A DNA stretch of 59,562 nucleotides from an uncultured Phocaeicola sp. Its GTDB lineage: Bacteria; Bacteroidota; Bacteroidia; Bacteroidales; Bacteroidaceae. The position numbers and the translations under genes were made by a program. The notes under the pieces were generated by a model. It saw nothing but the letters and a program-made list of their open reading frames with translations, ran no database searches and was not told where the DNA came from. Positions within the stretch are counted from its first letter, which is position 1. The number at the start of each line of letters is the position of its first letter. Below are positions 51,260-59,562 of the stretch, in pieces. The stretch lies in contig CALUIZ010000020.1 in NCBI GenBank assembly GCA_944320815.1, positions 1-59,562 of the forward strand, read 5' to 3'.

Positions 51260-52395
51260 TTTTTCACCAAAGATTCAAACAGTTCCACCCACCGAGTCAT
51301 CACCGTCTCCTCCGAATAGGTATCGACCACTCTCCTGGCCTGCACCGACATGCTCCGTCTGAGTTCTTCATCCCCCATCAGCCTCATCATCGCGTCAGCC
51401 AGTCCTTTTATATCACCGTTGTGAACCAAAATGCCATTCACATTGTTATCTATTATGTCTTTCGGACCACACTTGAAGTCAAAAGACACGACAGGAAGTC
51501 CGCTCGCCATCGCTTCAATCATTACCATAGGGAAGCCCTCGTAGTTGGAGCTCATGACCAGCATGGCACTGTCCGCATATTCCCGACCGATGGATTTTGT
51601 AGGCGCATTCAAAGCAACGGAAGCACCCAGTCCCCGCTCGTCTATCATCTGCTGCAACATGCCCTTCCATTCGCCCTGTCCGAAGATATTCAGTCGCCAG
51701 TCCGGAAATTTCCCGCTCTTCGCCACAATGTCCCAAGCCATTACCAGCCGGTCAAATCCCTTCTGATAGTCCAGACGCCCCACCGCAATCACTCTATGGT
51801 TCATCACATCCGAACATCCGTCGGACTGAAACAATGCGGCATTCGGTATCACCTCTATGTCAGACAGATTTCCCCAATATCCTCTGTCCTCCCTACTCAA
51901 CACAACAAACTTGTCGAAGTTCCGCACAATCCGTTCATCCTGCCGGGTACGCCACCGGTCAATCAGTCCTAACAAACCGCCGCGTCCATACTGCAGACGA
52001 AAAAATTTACAGAAATGCAGTTCCAGCACCTTTCTGCTCCCATCCTTTATTGAAGGAATAAAAGACGATTCCGAAGGATAAAGCGACACCACAATGTCCG
52101 CCTTCTCCCTTTTGAGCAGTTCAGACAGCAATCTTTTATGCCTCCGGCGGCGGCGCAGATAACCAAAAATCTTGACCAACGCCCCTTTTGGATTGTCATC
52201 CGAATAATTGATGCCCAGATCCGTCATCCTCACTCCCTCCGGCAACACATAGAATGGCGGACGGCCCTTCTGGTCTGTCGTCACAATCGAAACATCCCAG
52301 TGAAGCCTGTTGACAAGATACGTCACCTTGTTCACCAGAACCCGTTCCATCCCTCCCGGATTGCAGAGGGAGTGTGTGCAATAGATTAGTTTCAT
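51256..52395 (-). CDS. glycosyltransferase family 4
   Basis: A 379-residue GT-B enzyme beginning MKLIYCTHSLCNPGGMERVL, the usual glycine-rich acceptor loop. The donor region has AVGRLDYQKGFDRLVMAWDI, then MLVMSSNYEGFPMVMIEAMA and SGLPVVSFDFKCGPKDII, with the EGF/E-x7-E pattern of GT4. It begins 7 bp after the fucosyltransferase stop (52403). This and the next two GT4 genes have normal base composition, unlike the A/T-rich genes further right. Confidence 0.92.
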   Translation of the reverse strand: MKLIYCTHSLCNPGGMERVLVNKVTYLVNRLHWDVSIVTTDQKGRPPFYVLPEGVRMTDLGINYSDDNPKGALVKIFGYLRRRRRHKRLLSELLKREKADIVVSLYPSESSFIPSIKDGSRKVLELHFCKFFRLQYGRGGLLGLIDRWRTRQDERIVRNFDKFVVLSREDRGYWGNLSDIEVIPNAALFQSDGCSDVMNHRVIAVGRLDYQKGFDRLVMAWDIVAKSGKFPDWRLNIFGQGEWKGMLQQMIDERGLGASVALNAPTKSIGREYADSAMLVMSSNYEGFPMVMIEAMASGLPVVSFDFKCGPKDIIDNNVNGILVHNGDIKGLADAMMRLMGDEELRRSMSVQARRVVDTYSEETVMTRWVELFESLVKK

Positions 52396-52402
52396 TGGCT
52401 AT

Positions 52403-53272
52403 TTACAAGGCAATCCAGCCTTTACAAAGAATCTTTTCTGAAGTATAATCCTCACAACTGTCAGGATTAAACCACACCTCCGGACAAACGACAATCTTAT
52501 TCTGATTAAGATTCAAAAATGCCCCCCACCAGCTATAAGTGCTGTTTGACAAGATATTATGTTTGCAAAGACTCATCAATTGCATATCGAAATGACTTCC
52601 ATATCCCGAAACCGGATTACCTTGTACGAGCATATATTCAAAATCCACAAAATTATCCTTCACCCATTCCGGATTATCTGTAAACACATAAAATCGAGGA
52701 TTGTCCAGTTTTTCTTTCATCATCTCCACCGCTTTCCGGTAATATTCCACCGGACAAGTATTGGCATACCAGATTCTCGACATATAGTCCTTACCTTTAC
52801 GCACATGAATGGCCACAGACTGACAAGACTGCATTTCCTCCGCCAATGTAAGATTATGGCCGTCCACAAACGGACTGAACGCAAATGCCTCCGCCACTTC
52901 GTCATGAACTGTTTCCACCATCTTTGCGTTCTGGAACACTCCTAACATATAGACAGAATGTCCGTCCCGGTCAGGGAGAGGAGCCTCGAAAGCGGAAAGA
53001 CTCTTCACTTTACAGATAAAAGGAAAATAACGCCGACGGATTTTTGACACAATACCGCTCCCTCCACCTGTTTTAAACACCTCCCAAGCAGAAGCCTGAT
53101 GTATGGGCGCATGAGGAAAAATGGAGTTCCATGCCACATTCTCATGCGCTAATGTGACTGTTCTATAGAAATCCACCGCCACATCATATCCCAACTTCTT
53201 CAGATACAGATAGTAGCAGTATTGAAACATACGGTTCGCCAGACCGCAAGCCATGTTAACAATCACCTTCAT
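52403..53272 (-). CDS. alpha-1,2-fucosyltransferase-like (GT11)
   Basis: A 289-residue glycosyltransferase of family 11. The N-terminal ACGLANRMFQYCYYLYLKKL matches the GGLGNQMFQYA block of the family. The GDP-fucose motif is VAIHVRKGKDYMSRIW, in place of the usual HxRRGDY. Later motifs are FYVFTDNPEWVKDNF and LMSLCKHNILSNSTYSWWGA, then FLNLNQNKIVVCPEVWFN. It probably adds an alpha-1,2-linked fucose or similar deoxyhexose branch to the repeat unit. The altered HVRKGKDY site makes the donor less certain. The stop of the next gene upstream shares its first codon region (53272). Confidence 0.85.
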   Translation of the reverse strand: MKVIVNMACGLANRMFQYCYYLYLKKLGYDVAVDFYRTVTLAHENVAWNSIFPHAPIHQASAWEVFKTGGGSGIVSKIRRRYFPFICKVKSLSAFEAPLPDRDGHSVYMLGVFQNAKMVETVHDEVAEAFAFSPFVDGHNLTLAEEMQSCQSVAIHVRKGKDYMSRIWYANTCPVEYYRKAVEMMKEKLDNPRFYVFTDNPEWVKDNFVDFEYMLVQGNPVSGYGSHFDMQLMSLCKHNILSNSTYSWWGAFLNLNQNKIVVCPEVWFNPDSCEDYTSEKILCKGWIAL

Positions 53273-54021
53273 TAGTTTAGCAATTTAGAAACAAAAGCTT
53301 TACTTCCTTTCACCACTACAGAAATACCATGCGCCACCTTATATCCGAATATTTTTCGGATCGTTCTAAATGCCTTTTTATCAACAGGATACCAAGAAGC
53401 TGCAAAATGATGGACAGCATAGGTGTTCTGTGTAATTGGACATCTGAAACTATTCGGATATTTAGGAGAAAAAAACTCGGCCGAAAATATGCTTAATATC
53501 TCATTTCCCCCCTGAAATTCTTTCAAACTATTTATCTTCGTATATCTATAATGCTTACGAATCTCTTTAGACATAATTACTGGTAAAGTCTCCATATCAA
53601 AGCCACTATCTGTAAGGAAGTGACGATTCTCATAGTAGGCCAACATCTTCCCTAGGAATCCCCATCCTTTCTCACATCCCATTATAGCAGGTTCTATATT
53701 TCCGCCCTGTTCTTCTCCGATAAAGTAAGGAAGATGCAACAAATCATCAAAAGATTTTAAAACTTCTACATCTGAATCCAGATAAATGCCTCCTTCCATG
53801 TACAGTGCATAGCAACGAATATAATCAGCTGCAAAAGCGTATCTTTTCGCTTCAAACGCCTCCTTACACCATACAGAAGAATTAATATCAAACCGAGACA
53901 AATCCCACAAACGAATCTCATAATCTGGAAGTCTCTTTCTCCAAGAATTTATGCAGTACTGAATCTTATTAGGATATTTATCTCCAGAAAGCCAACAAAA
54001 ATGAATTATTTTGGGTATCAT
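53272..54021 (-). CDS. GT32-like glycosyltransferase (DXD type)
   Basis: A 249-residue glycosyltransferase related to the OCH1/GT32 group and capsular polysaccharide synthesis proteins. The ATG at 54021 begins MIPKIIHFCWLSGDKYPNKI, the classic start; a longer frame to 54057 is disregarded. The donor motif is ALYMEGGIYLDSDVEVLKSF, with the DXD in LDSDVEV. Further motifs are IEPAIMGCEKGWGFLGKML and AVHHFAASW near the end. It transfers a single hexose from a nucleotide donor. The gene is A/T-rich and marks the beginning of the low-GC portion. Confidence 0.88.
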   Translation of the reverse strand: MIPKIIHFCWLSGDKYPNKIQYCINSWRKRLPDYEIRLWDLSRFDINSSVWCKEAFEAKRYAFAADYIRCYALYMEGGIYLDSDVEVLKSFDDLLHLPYFIGEEQGGNIEPAIMGCEKGWGFLGKMLAYYENRHFLTDSGFDMETLPVIMSKEIRKHYRYTKINSLKEFQGGNEILSIFSAEFFSPKYPNSFRCPITQNTYAVHHFAASWYPVDKKAFRTIRKIFGYKVAHGISVVVKGSKAFVSKLLN

Positions 54022-54093
54022 CTTTAAAACAATTATACTTGAAGATAGACTTAGCAATATACAAAATACTACTATTTTCCACTAAAATAAAAT

Positions 54094-54744
54094 TTACTGT
54101 AAAATTTCATTTTTATCCAATCGCTTTATTTCTCTAGCAGGAACACCACCAACAAGAGTATAAGCAGGTACATCCTTTGTCACAACTGCACCAGCTGCAA
54201 TTACCGCAGCTTTTCCAATATGCACTCCTCCTAAAATACATACCATCTCGCCGATCCATACATTTTCTTCTATTATTATAGGCCCTTTGGAACAAAGGGG
54301 GCGTAAATTAGGACGTAACCGTAAATCCTTTGACACAAAATCTCCATGAGAATTATCATTCAACATTATCTTTCTCCCCATTCTAACACCATTAGAAATA
54401 TATAAGCCATTAATTATTGATATATTAGAATCTTGACCTATATTTACATTACATCCTATTTGTATTACAGGATGAAATATTTGTGTATTTACCATATGAT
54501 GAGCTGCCAGAATCGTTCTTTTTCCAATATATGTCCCCGCACCTATAGAAATAGCTTTTCCACCAACTAGATTTATAGAATTCTCTATATAAACATCATT
54601 CCCTATATAACCAAATTCTTTTCGTAACCAAAAAGTGTAAAACAAATTCCTATAATAATTTAGTCTTTTTACTAATTGTAATGAGATAACAAAACTCAAA
54701 ATATAACATACTTTCTTTATGAAACAATATATAATCTTCTTCAT
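54094..54744 (-). CDS. hexapeptide-repeat acetyltransferase
   Basis: A 216-residue left-handed beta-helix O-acetyltransferase. After an N-terminal hydrophobic stretch (about residues 1-28), hexapeptide units such as IGAGTYIGKRTILAAHHMV, IGCNVNIGQDSNISIINGL and IEENVWIGEMVCILGGVHIG repeat. These are followed by KAAVIAAGAVVTKDVPAYTL and the closing VGGVPAREIKR. Such enzymes acetylate a sugar of the repeat unit with acetyl-CoA. The catalytic His is probably in the NDNSHGDF region. Neighbours are a GT32-like and a GT2 gene. Confidence 0.9.
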   Translation of the reverse strand: MKKIIYCFIKKVCYILSFVISLQLVKRLNYYRNLFYTFWLRKEFGYIGNDVYIENSINLVGGKAISIGAGTYIGKRTILAAHHMVNTQIFHPVIQIGCNVNIGQDSNISIINGLYISNGVRMGRKIMLNDNSHGDFVSKDLRLRPNLRPLCSKGPIIIEENVWIGEMVCILGGVHIGKAAVIAAGAVVTKDVPAYTLVGGVPAREIKRLDKNEILQ

Positions 54745-54800
54745 AATAACAATCTGACATTATAAGCTTATCCAAGAATACTTATAAAATATAAAAAAAG

Positions 54801-55673
54801 CTATATATCTTTAACCATTTTCCAAAATTCTCTCTTAGGAGAATTTATCACTGAATAATAAATTATGCGAGAATAAACGATAGCTCCCCAAATCAAACGT
54901 ATAATTCCTACATATATTTCCCCATGATGAATCCTCCCATATAATTTTAATCCTGAATAGTTCATTGACAATCTCTTAATATGTTTACTTTCAGAAAAGC
55001 TCGCTCCTTCCATGTGGATAATTTTTGCACATGGTACAGACATCACTTTATAATGTGCTTTACGAACTCTATAACACAACTCCAAGTCCTCACAATACAT
55101 AAAGAAGCGAGAGTCAAATGCACCAACCTCATCCAACACTTTTTTCTTTATCATCAGATCCGCACCTGTAATAAAACTAACCTGAATATCACGTTTAGTA
55201 AAATTATGCTCGCCATCTTTATGAAATACTAATTTAGATATTTTTCTCATACATAAAATATCCAACTCATAAAAGACAGGTCCCCAACGCCTATAAGAAT
55301 GAATTGGATCCATATTTACTGTATACAAATTCCCTCCCACAGCACCTACCGAGACATTCCTATCCAGATAATCAGACATTATCTTTACTGCATTATTGAC
55401 CAATAACGTATCAGAATTAAGAAATAATATATTCCGCCCTACAGCAAAATTAATGCCTATATTATTAGCTTGCCCAAATCCAAGATTTCTATCATTATAA
55501 ATATACCTCACACGGGAATCTTTCTCAAAAAATTCCTTACTGCCATCTGTTGATGCATTATCCACAAGAATGATTTCAAATGACACATCTACAGTTTTCT
55601 GAATTACACTATCAATGCATTCACTTGTCATCTTGCAAGTATTATAATTAACTATGATTATAGATACATCCAT
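54801..55673 (-). CDS. glycosyltransferase family 2 (rhamnosyltransferase-like)
   Basis: A 290-residue GT-A enzyme beginning MDVSIIIVNYNTCKMTSECI, with the usual NYN start at the ATG at 55673; a frame six codons longer is disregarded. Family features: LVDNASTDGSKEFFEKDS, NLGFGQANNIGINFAVGR, ILFLNSDTLLV (the DXD-type metal site) and FITGADLMIKKKVLDEVGAF with DSRFFMYCEDLELCYRVRKA. This is the WcaA/RfbF-like rhamnosyltransferase group. It starts 4 bp after the polymerase stop. Low GC. Confidence 0.92.
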   Translation of the reverse strand: MDVSIIIVNYNTCKMTSECIDSVIQKTVDVSFEIILVDNASTDGSKEFFEKDSRVRYIYNDRNLGFGQANNIGINFAVGRNILFLNSDTLLVNNAVKIMSDYLDRNVSVGAVGGNLYTVNMDPIHSYRRWGPVFYELDILCMRKISKLVFHKDGEHNFTKRDIQVSFITGADLMIKKKVLDEVGAFDSRFFMYCEDLELCYRVRKAHYKVMSVPCAKIIHMEGASFSESKHIKRLSMNYSGLKLYGRIHHGEIYVGIIRLIWGAIVYSRIIYYSVINSPKREFWKMVKDI

Positions 55674-55677
55674 AATT

Positions 55678-56979
55678 TCATTTTTTTTCAATGCGCTTCA
55701 TATAAACATCATTTTCTTCTTTGGCAAAGCAAAGGAATGGAGCGAATGCCAGAAAAACATCAGTAGAAACCTTAAACCAGCAAATCAGATTTACTGCCAA
55801 AACCAATACAAACATTACTTTTTCCTTAGGGAACTTACTCATACAAACCAAGGCGGTTTTACATATATAAAATACAAGGAAAAAAGTTCCGACTATGCCA
55901 AAATAAAACAAAAAGCGTAAATAACCGACATCAGTTCCTTTATAGAAACCATGATAATCCGGTCCTGTATAATAAGGATCCCCTAAAGGATTCGCACCAT
56001 ATCCGTCACCTATTAACCATGTTTTCAATGTCTCCGGAAAAACCCACATGTGTTCAAACAATATCTCATTTGATTGAACTTTCCACTCTCCACTCTCCCA
56101 TAAACTAAAAAAACCCTCAAATCCAAAACGAACATTCGTATAAAAAGCTTGATTTGTATAATATAAATAAATGGAAACAGGAATACCCACCATCAAAACC
56201 CTCAACAACCATGTCCAATACAAGCTGTCGACATTACTTCTTAATGAAAAACAAATATTCTTGCTACAATACAACCAATATAACAATGCCAACCCAACAC
56301 CTACCGTAGTCGTACGGGACATCATATTGCCTATAACAGCAATAATGAAAAAAGCAATGATATACCACTTTACATAATGAGACTTCAGTGTCTTTCCCAA
56401 TTCAACGGCTAAAAAAGCCAACATTACCAACACTGCTGAAAAACGTATTCCAGAGACATCCAATGCTGCACCAATTCCATAAATTCGTGTCTCCGCTTTT
56501 CCCATAGAAGCGTCTTCCCCCCCCAAAAAGCTATCTACAAAATCTTTTAATGGAGCATACACATTCATTGTATATGCAATAATACATTGAGCAACACATA
56601 CTGTTATCAAATAATTACAAAGCAACACTATGGATATATATCCATGTACAAGTCTCAACCAACAGATCAAACAATAAGCTCCTCCCAGCCAAACCCACAT
56701 GGAAACGATATAGGTCAAAAACGAGCGATCATCCGTATTGTTATATATCATAGCAACCAGACTGGCCAAAGATATCATTATACCTATTACAGACAATATA
56801 AACAAGTTTCTGTCAACTGTAGGCAAAGCACGCTTTGCCAAATGAATTCCACACAATACCAGCCCAATCCCCGCCATCGCCATTTTTGTATTTATCCCCG
56901 GCAGAAAGACAAACTCAAACGGGAAAAAATAGAAACTTGTAAGAATGACAGATAATATAATCAAAAAAAACTTTATCAT
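55678..56979 (-). CDS. O-antigen/capsule polymerase (Wzy-like)
   Basis: A 433-residue polytopic inner-membrane protein with about 11-12 hydrophobic segments and a large periplasmic loop at about residues 280-360 (containing WESGEWKVQSNEILFEHMWV, then LIGDGYGANPLGDPYYTG and PDYHGFYKGTDVGYLRFLFY). The loop's DVGYLRFLFYFGIVG matches the O-antigen ligase/polymerase-like D-x-G-x-L pattern. No other candidate polymerase lies in the window. It would join lipid-linked repeat units on the periplasmic face. A Wzx flippase is not seen and should lie beyond the right edge. Confidence 0.8.
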   Translation of the reverse strand: MIKFFLIILSVILTSFYFFPFEFVFLPGINTKMAMAGIGLVLCGIHLAKRALPTVDRNLFILSVIGIMISLASLVAMIYNNTDDRSFLTYIVSMWVWLGGAYCLICWLRLVHGYISIVLLCNYLITVCVAQCIIAYTMNVYAPLKDFVDSFLGGEDASMGKAETRIYGIGAALDVSGIRFSAVLVMLAFLAVELGKTLKSHYVKWYIIAFFIIAVIGNMMSRTTTVGVGLALLYWLYCSKNICFSLRSNVDSLYWTWLLRVLMVGIPVSIYLYYTNQAFYTNVRFGFEGFFSLWESGEWKVQSNEILFEHMWVFPETLKTWLIGDGYGANPLGDPYYTGPDYHGFYKGTDVGYLRFLFYFGIVGTFFLVFYICKTALVCMSKFPKEKVMFVLVLAVNLICWFKVSTDVFLAFAPFLCFAKEENDVYMKRIEKK

Positions 56980-56981
56980 AT

Positions 56982-57965
56982 CTATTTATATATTATTCCA
57001 TATATAAACTTAAGTACTATAGTACAATACAAACGCACGCCCCAAAATTGATTTTTCCAAGCAAGCCATTGCAAACATCGGCTTCGCAAAGAAATATACT
57101 TATTCTTCCATATATACCTATTTGCTTCAGGATACCATTGTTTCCACAAATTATAGAATTTATCATCATTCATTATCAAAAAAGGAAATTTCGCTTCAAG
57201 TTTCAAGAATGCAATCTCCTTTACCAATTTTTCTCCATACTTCTTTTCTAAATGCCCAGACACCCATTGCACATTGTGCCTCAACGCATCAAACTGTTCA
57301 ATAGAACAGGTCTGAGTAAGAGCATTATTATTCAGTTTCACATAATGATAGAATGCTTTAGGAACATAAGTAATTCGCTTGGCATACGCAAATAACAAAA
57401 TCATCGTCATATCCTCTCCCATACCATATCCGGAAGGAAAACTGATATGATTATCAATATACAAACTACGTTTTACAAGCTTATTCCACACATTATATTT
57501 CATCGCTCCGGAAAGCATAGCCTTCAAGGCTTCAAAAGATGTGCTATACGAAGGCTGTCTCATATAACGTTCATTCTGTTCAAAAGATAAAAACCAGTCA
57601 CACCATACAATATCCGCTTTTTCCTCTATTGCCTTGAGATATAATGTTTCCAACATATCTGGTTCTGCATAATCATCGCTATCAAAATGGAATACATATT
57701 CTCCTATGGCCTCGACTAATCCTGTATTACGAGCAGCAGGCAAACCCTGATTGAACTTATGATGTAATATTTTTACTTGCTGAAAACGCTTAGGATATTC
57801 TACTATAATATCCTGTAAAATCTTGACACTACCATCAGGGCTAGCATCATCTACAAATATATACTCAATGTCTTCCCCAAGTGTCTGATTAAATAAAGAC
57901 TTCGCACAACGCGCTATGAATCTCTCGACCTTATATATAGGAACAATAACGGATATTTTGACCAT
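56982..57965 (-). CDS. glycosyltransferase family 2
   Basis: A 327-residue GT-A enzyme beginning MVKISVIVPIYKVERFIARC. Features: YIFVDDASPDGSVKILQDII, NQGLPAARNTGLVEAIGEYV and FHFDSDDYAEPDMLETLY (the DSDD metal site), and GMGEDMTMILLFAYAKRIT (the ED pair used for acceptor binding). It ends 2 bp before the polymerase start. It transfers a sugar such as galactose or GlcNAc to the lipid-linked unit. Strongly A/T-rich. Confidence 0.93.
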   Translation of the reverse strand: MVKISVIVPIYKVERFIARCAKSLFNQTLGEDIEYIFVDDASPDGSVKILQDIIVEYPKRFQQVKILHHKFNQGLPAARNTGLVEAIGEYVFHFDSDDYAEPDMLETLYLKAIEEKADIVWCDWFLSFEQNERYMRQPSYSTSFEALKAMLSGAMKYNVWNKLVKRSLYIDNHISFPSGYGMGEDMTMILLFAYAKRITYVPKAFYHYVKLNNNALTQTCSIEQFDALRHNVQWVSGHLEKKYGEKLVKEIAFLKLEAKFPFLIMNDDKFYNLWKQWYPEANRYIWKNKYISLRSRCLQWLAWKNQFWGVRLYCTIVLKFIYGIIYK

Positions 57966-57998
57966 GCTTCTATCAATAACAGTACTTAATGTTTGAAA

Positions 57999-58937
57999 TT
58001 ATATCATCCGTTTTCCATACACAAAATATCTGATTAAGATTTTAATTCTTTTCCATAAGGAAAGTTGATCCAGTTCATTCAATCTGCTGTAAAAAAAATC
58101 AAAATAGAATTTTTCATCGAAATACGGAGACTTGCGGTAATACTCCCACCAGATGTCGAAATTAACACAAAAACCTTTCCAAGGCTTTTGGCCATTGTAA
58201 TGAACTATACCTTTTTTAAGGGCTGTACTTATTTCCTCATTGGTCCAATAGTCCGTCAATACATTTTTATTATATAAAGACAACTCCATAAAATATGTTG
58301 TCACGCAAAAACTAGGACTCAAATAAAATATTTTTCCCTGACAAGCTATGTTCAACACATCAAGGTCTTGAAAACGATATTTATTCTTTGCCAATTCTTT
58401 GAACCGTTCAACTAGCTTGTCTTCTCTTATTTTTTTAGAATTAAAAATTATATTTCCCGCATATATAATATTTCCAATATCCAACAGATTCAATTCCTGA
58501 TAATACGCTTTTAAATCCGGCACAAAAGGAGCCAAAGCATTCACGCCTGCCACATAACAATCGGACAAATCCGTATCCAAATATATAGCTGATAAATCAT
58601 CACGGAATATGACATCCACATCTGAATAAATTATTTTATCATATTCAGGTATCAATTCCGGTATTAACAAACGATAATATGTAGAAACTGTTATCCCCCT
58701 TATTTCAAAAGCATTAGCAAACGTATCATCAACTTCACGATAACGAATCCTACAGTTTTTGAAATACAATGGTAATCTATCTAACTGACCACACTTTAAT
58801 GACGAATTGGAAGAATGTAAAATGAAAATATCATAAAATGTACTATCATGAGCATTCATCATCAAAGATGAAAGGCAAATACATGCCGGCATCACCAGAT
58901 TATTGTCAAAGGCAAATGCAACAGGAACTATATTCAT
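57999..58937 (-). CDS. glycosyltransferase family 8
   Basis: A 312-residue GT8-type enzyme (RfaJ/LgtC-like). It begins MNIVPVAFAFDNNLVMPACI, then CLSSLMMNAHDSTFYDIFIL. The metal site is EYDKIIYSDVDVIFRDDLSA. A later conserved block is YFNAGI-like (IIYAGNIIFNSKKIRED), then RFQDLDVLNIACQGKIFYLS and IVHYNGQKPWKGF. It adds a galactose or glucose from UDP-sugar. The start overlaps the next gene's stop (58934) by four bases. Low GC. Confidence 0.92.
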   Translation of the reverse strand: MNIVPVAFAFDNNLVMPACICLSSLMMNAHDSTFYDIFILHSSNSSLKCGQLDRLPLYFKNCRIRYREVDDTFANAFEIRGITVSTYYRLLIPELIPEYDKIIYSDVDVIFRDDLSAIYLDTDLSDCYVAGVNALAPFVPDLKAYYQELNLLDIGNIIYAGNIIFNSKKIREDKLVERFKELAKNKYRFQDLDVLNIACQGKIFYLSPSFCVTTYFMELSLYNKNVLTDYWTNEEISTALKKGIVHYNGQKPWKGFCVNFDIWWEYYRKSPYFDEKFYFDFFYSRLNELDQLSLWKRIKILIRYFVYGKRMI

Positions 58938-59562
58938 ACATTTATTATTTTTCTAATACGAGGAATCCTTTTATACTCATCACTCCTTAAAAATTTAACC
59001 GCTTCCATTATGGCATTCCACTTCAAACGCAATATACCAAACTGGCCTTTCAACAAAGAAATGAAAAGAGTAAAGAGCAAAACATATCCTATACAAAATA
59101 TATTCCAACCTCTTTTCAAAAGAACTTTCTCCGGCAAATAAATGAAACGATGCCAAAATATTGTCTTGAAACGAAAATCCGCATAGATCAAACGCCGTTC
59201 TTTTTCTTTATTATTTAAATTATTACCTGCATCTAAATGTTTTATACCACTATGAAACCATGTCAGTTGTTTAAGGCCCAACAAATACATTTTATAAAAC
59301 ATTACCTGATCATCCCCTAATGCATACTGCAAACTATCCATCCATATCTCTTCCTCAAACCGTATTCTCAGGAATTTTTCTTTAGAGCAAAAGAAACAAG
59401 GACCAGCATTAGTTTGTGACCAATAGACTCCGGGCTTTGGATTATTGTTATAAGAATATCCTGCATTACACATTACTTTATACCCCCACTTCTCATCATT
59501 TTTCCGTGCTACCATACGCCCGGAAATCATCATCATCAATTTACCAAACAAAGAGCGTTCTG
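58934..59562 (-). CDS. glycosyltransferase-like protein, 5' end beyond the window
   Basis: The visible 209 codons (frame open to the window edge) are the C-terminal part of a glycosyltransferase, probably GT2-like. Motifs: GVYWSQTNAGPCFFCSKEKF (a conserved 'gxgxxfxR' region), DSLQYALGDDQVMFYKMYLL (the DD pair for acceptor binding), then WFHSGIKHLDAGN and a C-terminal membrane segment (IFCIGYVLLFTLFISLLKG). There is no start codon or DXD motif in view, so it is partial. It extends beyond the right edge of the window. Low GC. Confidence 0.72.
   Translation of the reverse strand, partial: ERSLFGKLMMMISGRMVARKNDEKWGYKVMCNAGYSYNNNPKPGVYWSQTNAGPCFFCSKEKFLRIRFEEEIWMDSLQYALGDDQVMFYKMYLLGLKQLTWFHSGIKHLDAGNNLNNKEKERRLIYADFRFKTIFWHRFIYLPEKVLLKRGWNIFCIGYVLLFTLFISLLKGQFGILRLKWNAIMEAVKFLRSDEYKRIPRIRKIINV

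Noticed and set aside
1..59562. CRISPR arrays, tRNA or rRNA genes
   Set aside because: No regular direct repeats with spacers, no cloverleaf-like segments with conserved arms and no rRNA-like sequence were found by eye; a tool such as tRNAscan could still reveal a missed tRNA.

Overview
The window looks like a chromosome segment of a Bacteroidales gut bacterium, most likely Bacteroidaceae (Bacteroides or Phocaeicola). The reasons are several promoters of the Bacteroidales type (TTTG, then about 19-20 bp, then TAnnTTTG), fimbrillin-like lipoproteins with short leader genes, a large OmpA-type porin, the lysS-gpsA-pgi block, and a Wzc/Wza capsule locus. I see no rRNA, tRNA, CRISPR array or intact insertion sequence. 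The species cannot be fixed from the sequence alone.

Layout, left to right. (1) 0-9.3 kb is metabolic and housekeeping: glycerate kinase, a small membrane protein divergent from an ECF sigma factor with its membrane partner, an etfB-etfA-(TonB-like)-acyl-CoA dehydrogenase operon, a MscS-type channel and an FlK-like thioesterase. (2) 9.4-14.5 kb is a probable inserted island: a five-gene leftward operon (aldo/keto reductase, carboxymuconolactone decarboxylase-cupin, flavin reductase, exported amidohydrolase-ABM fusion, AraC regulator). It is bracketed by about 175-bp direct repeats made from the thioesterase/antiporter gene junction, so the island split two ancestral convergent neighbours. (3) 14.5-26.2 kb: AspT/YidE-type permease, superfamily I helicase, DMT permease, an ATPase-TOPRIM (DUF4435) pair resembling the PARIS defence system directly upstream of lysS, then gpsA, pgi and a HAD phosphatase. 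(4) 26.4-35.6 kb: a beta-propeller glycosidase, a ROK regulator divergent from nagB, a NagB-like/PIG-L deacetylase fusion, a large transglutaminase-like lipoprotein and cutC.

(5) 35.7-42.6 kb is a leftward surface-protein operon: a 58-residue leader gene that a 60-residue ORF cutoff would miss, a fimbrillin domain fused to a PI-PLC-like domain without its catalytic residues, a second fimbrillin-like lipoprotein, and an OmpA-family protein, ending at a clear terminator. Upstream lies a 700-bp gene-free stretch with a REP-like palindrome. (6) 42.6-59.56 kb is an exopolysaccharide/capsule locus read leftward from beyond the right edge: glycosyltransferases of families 2, 4, 8, 11 and 32-like, Wzy polymerase, acetyltransferase, initiating sugar transferase, Wza-like exporter and Wzc tyrosine kinase with a Gly-Tyr tail. 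Inside it sits a triad of PqqD-like protein, uncharacterised nucleotidyltransferase and HPr-kinase-like P-loop protein. The distal part (about 53.3 kb to the end) is visibly A/T-rich compared with the rest, which suggests a separately acquired serotype cassette.

Candidates most worth following: the PqqD/nucleotidyltransferase/HprK-like triad in the capsule operon, the PARIS-like pair beside lysS, the repeat-bracketed redox island, and two fusions in which an enzyme domain has lost its catalytic residues (NagB-like/PIG-L and fimbrillin/PI-PLC). Coding starts were chosen by hand. Where an open frame began at TTG or GTG upstream of a better ATG, the ATG was used.
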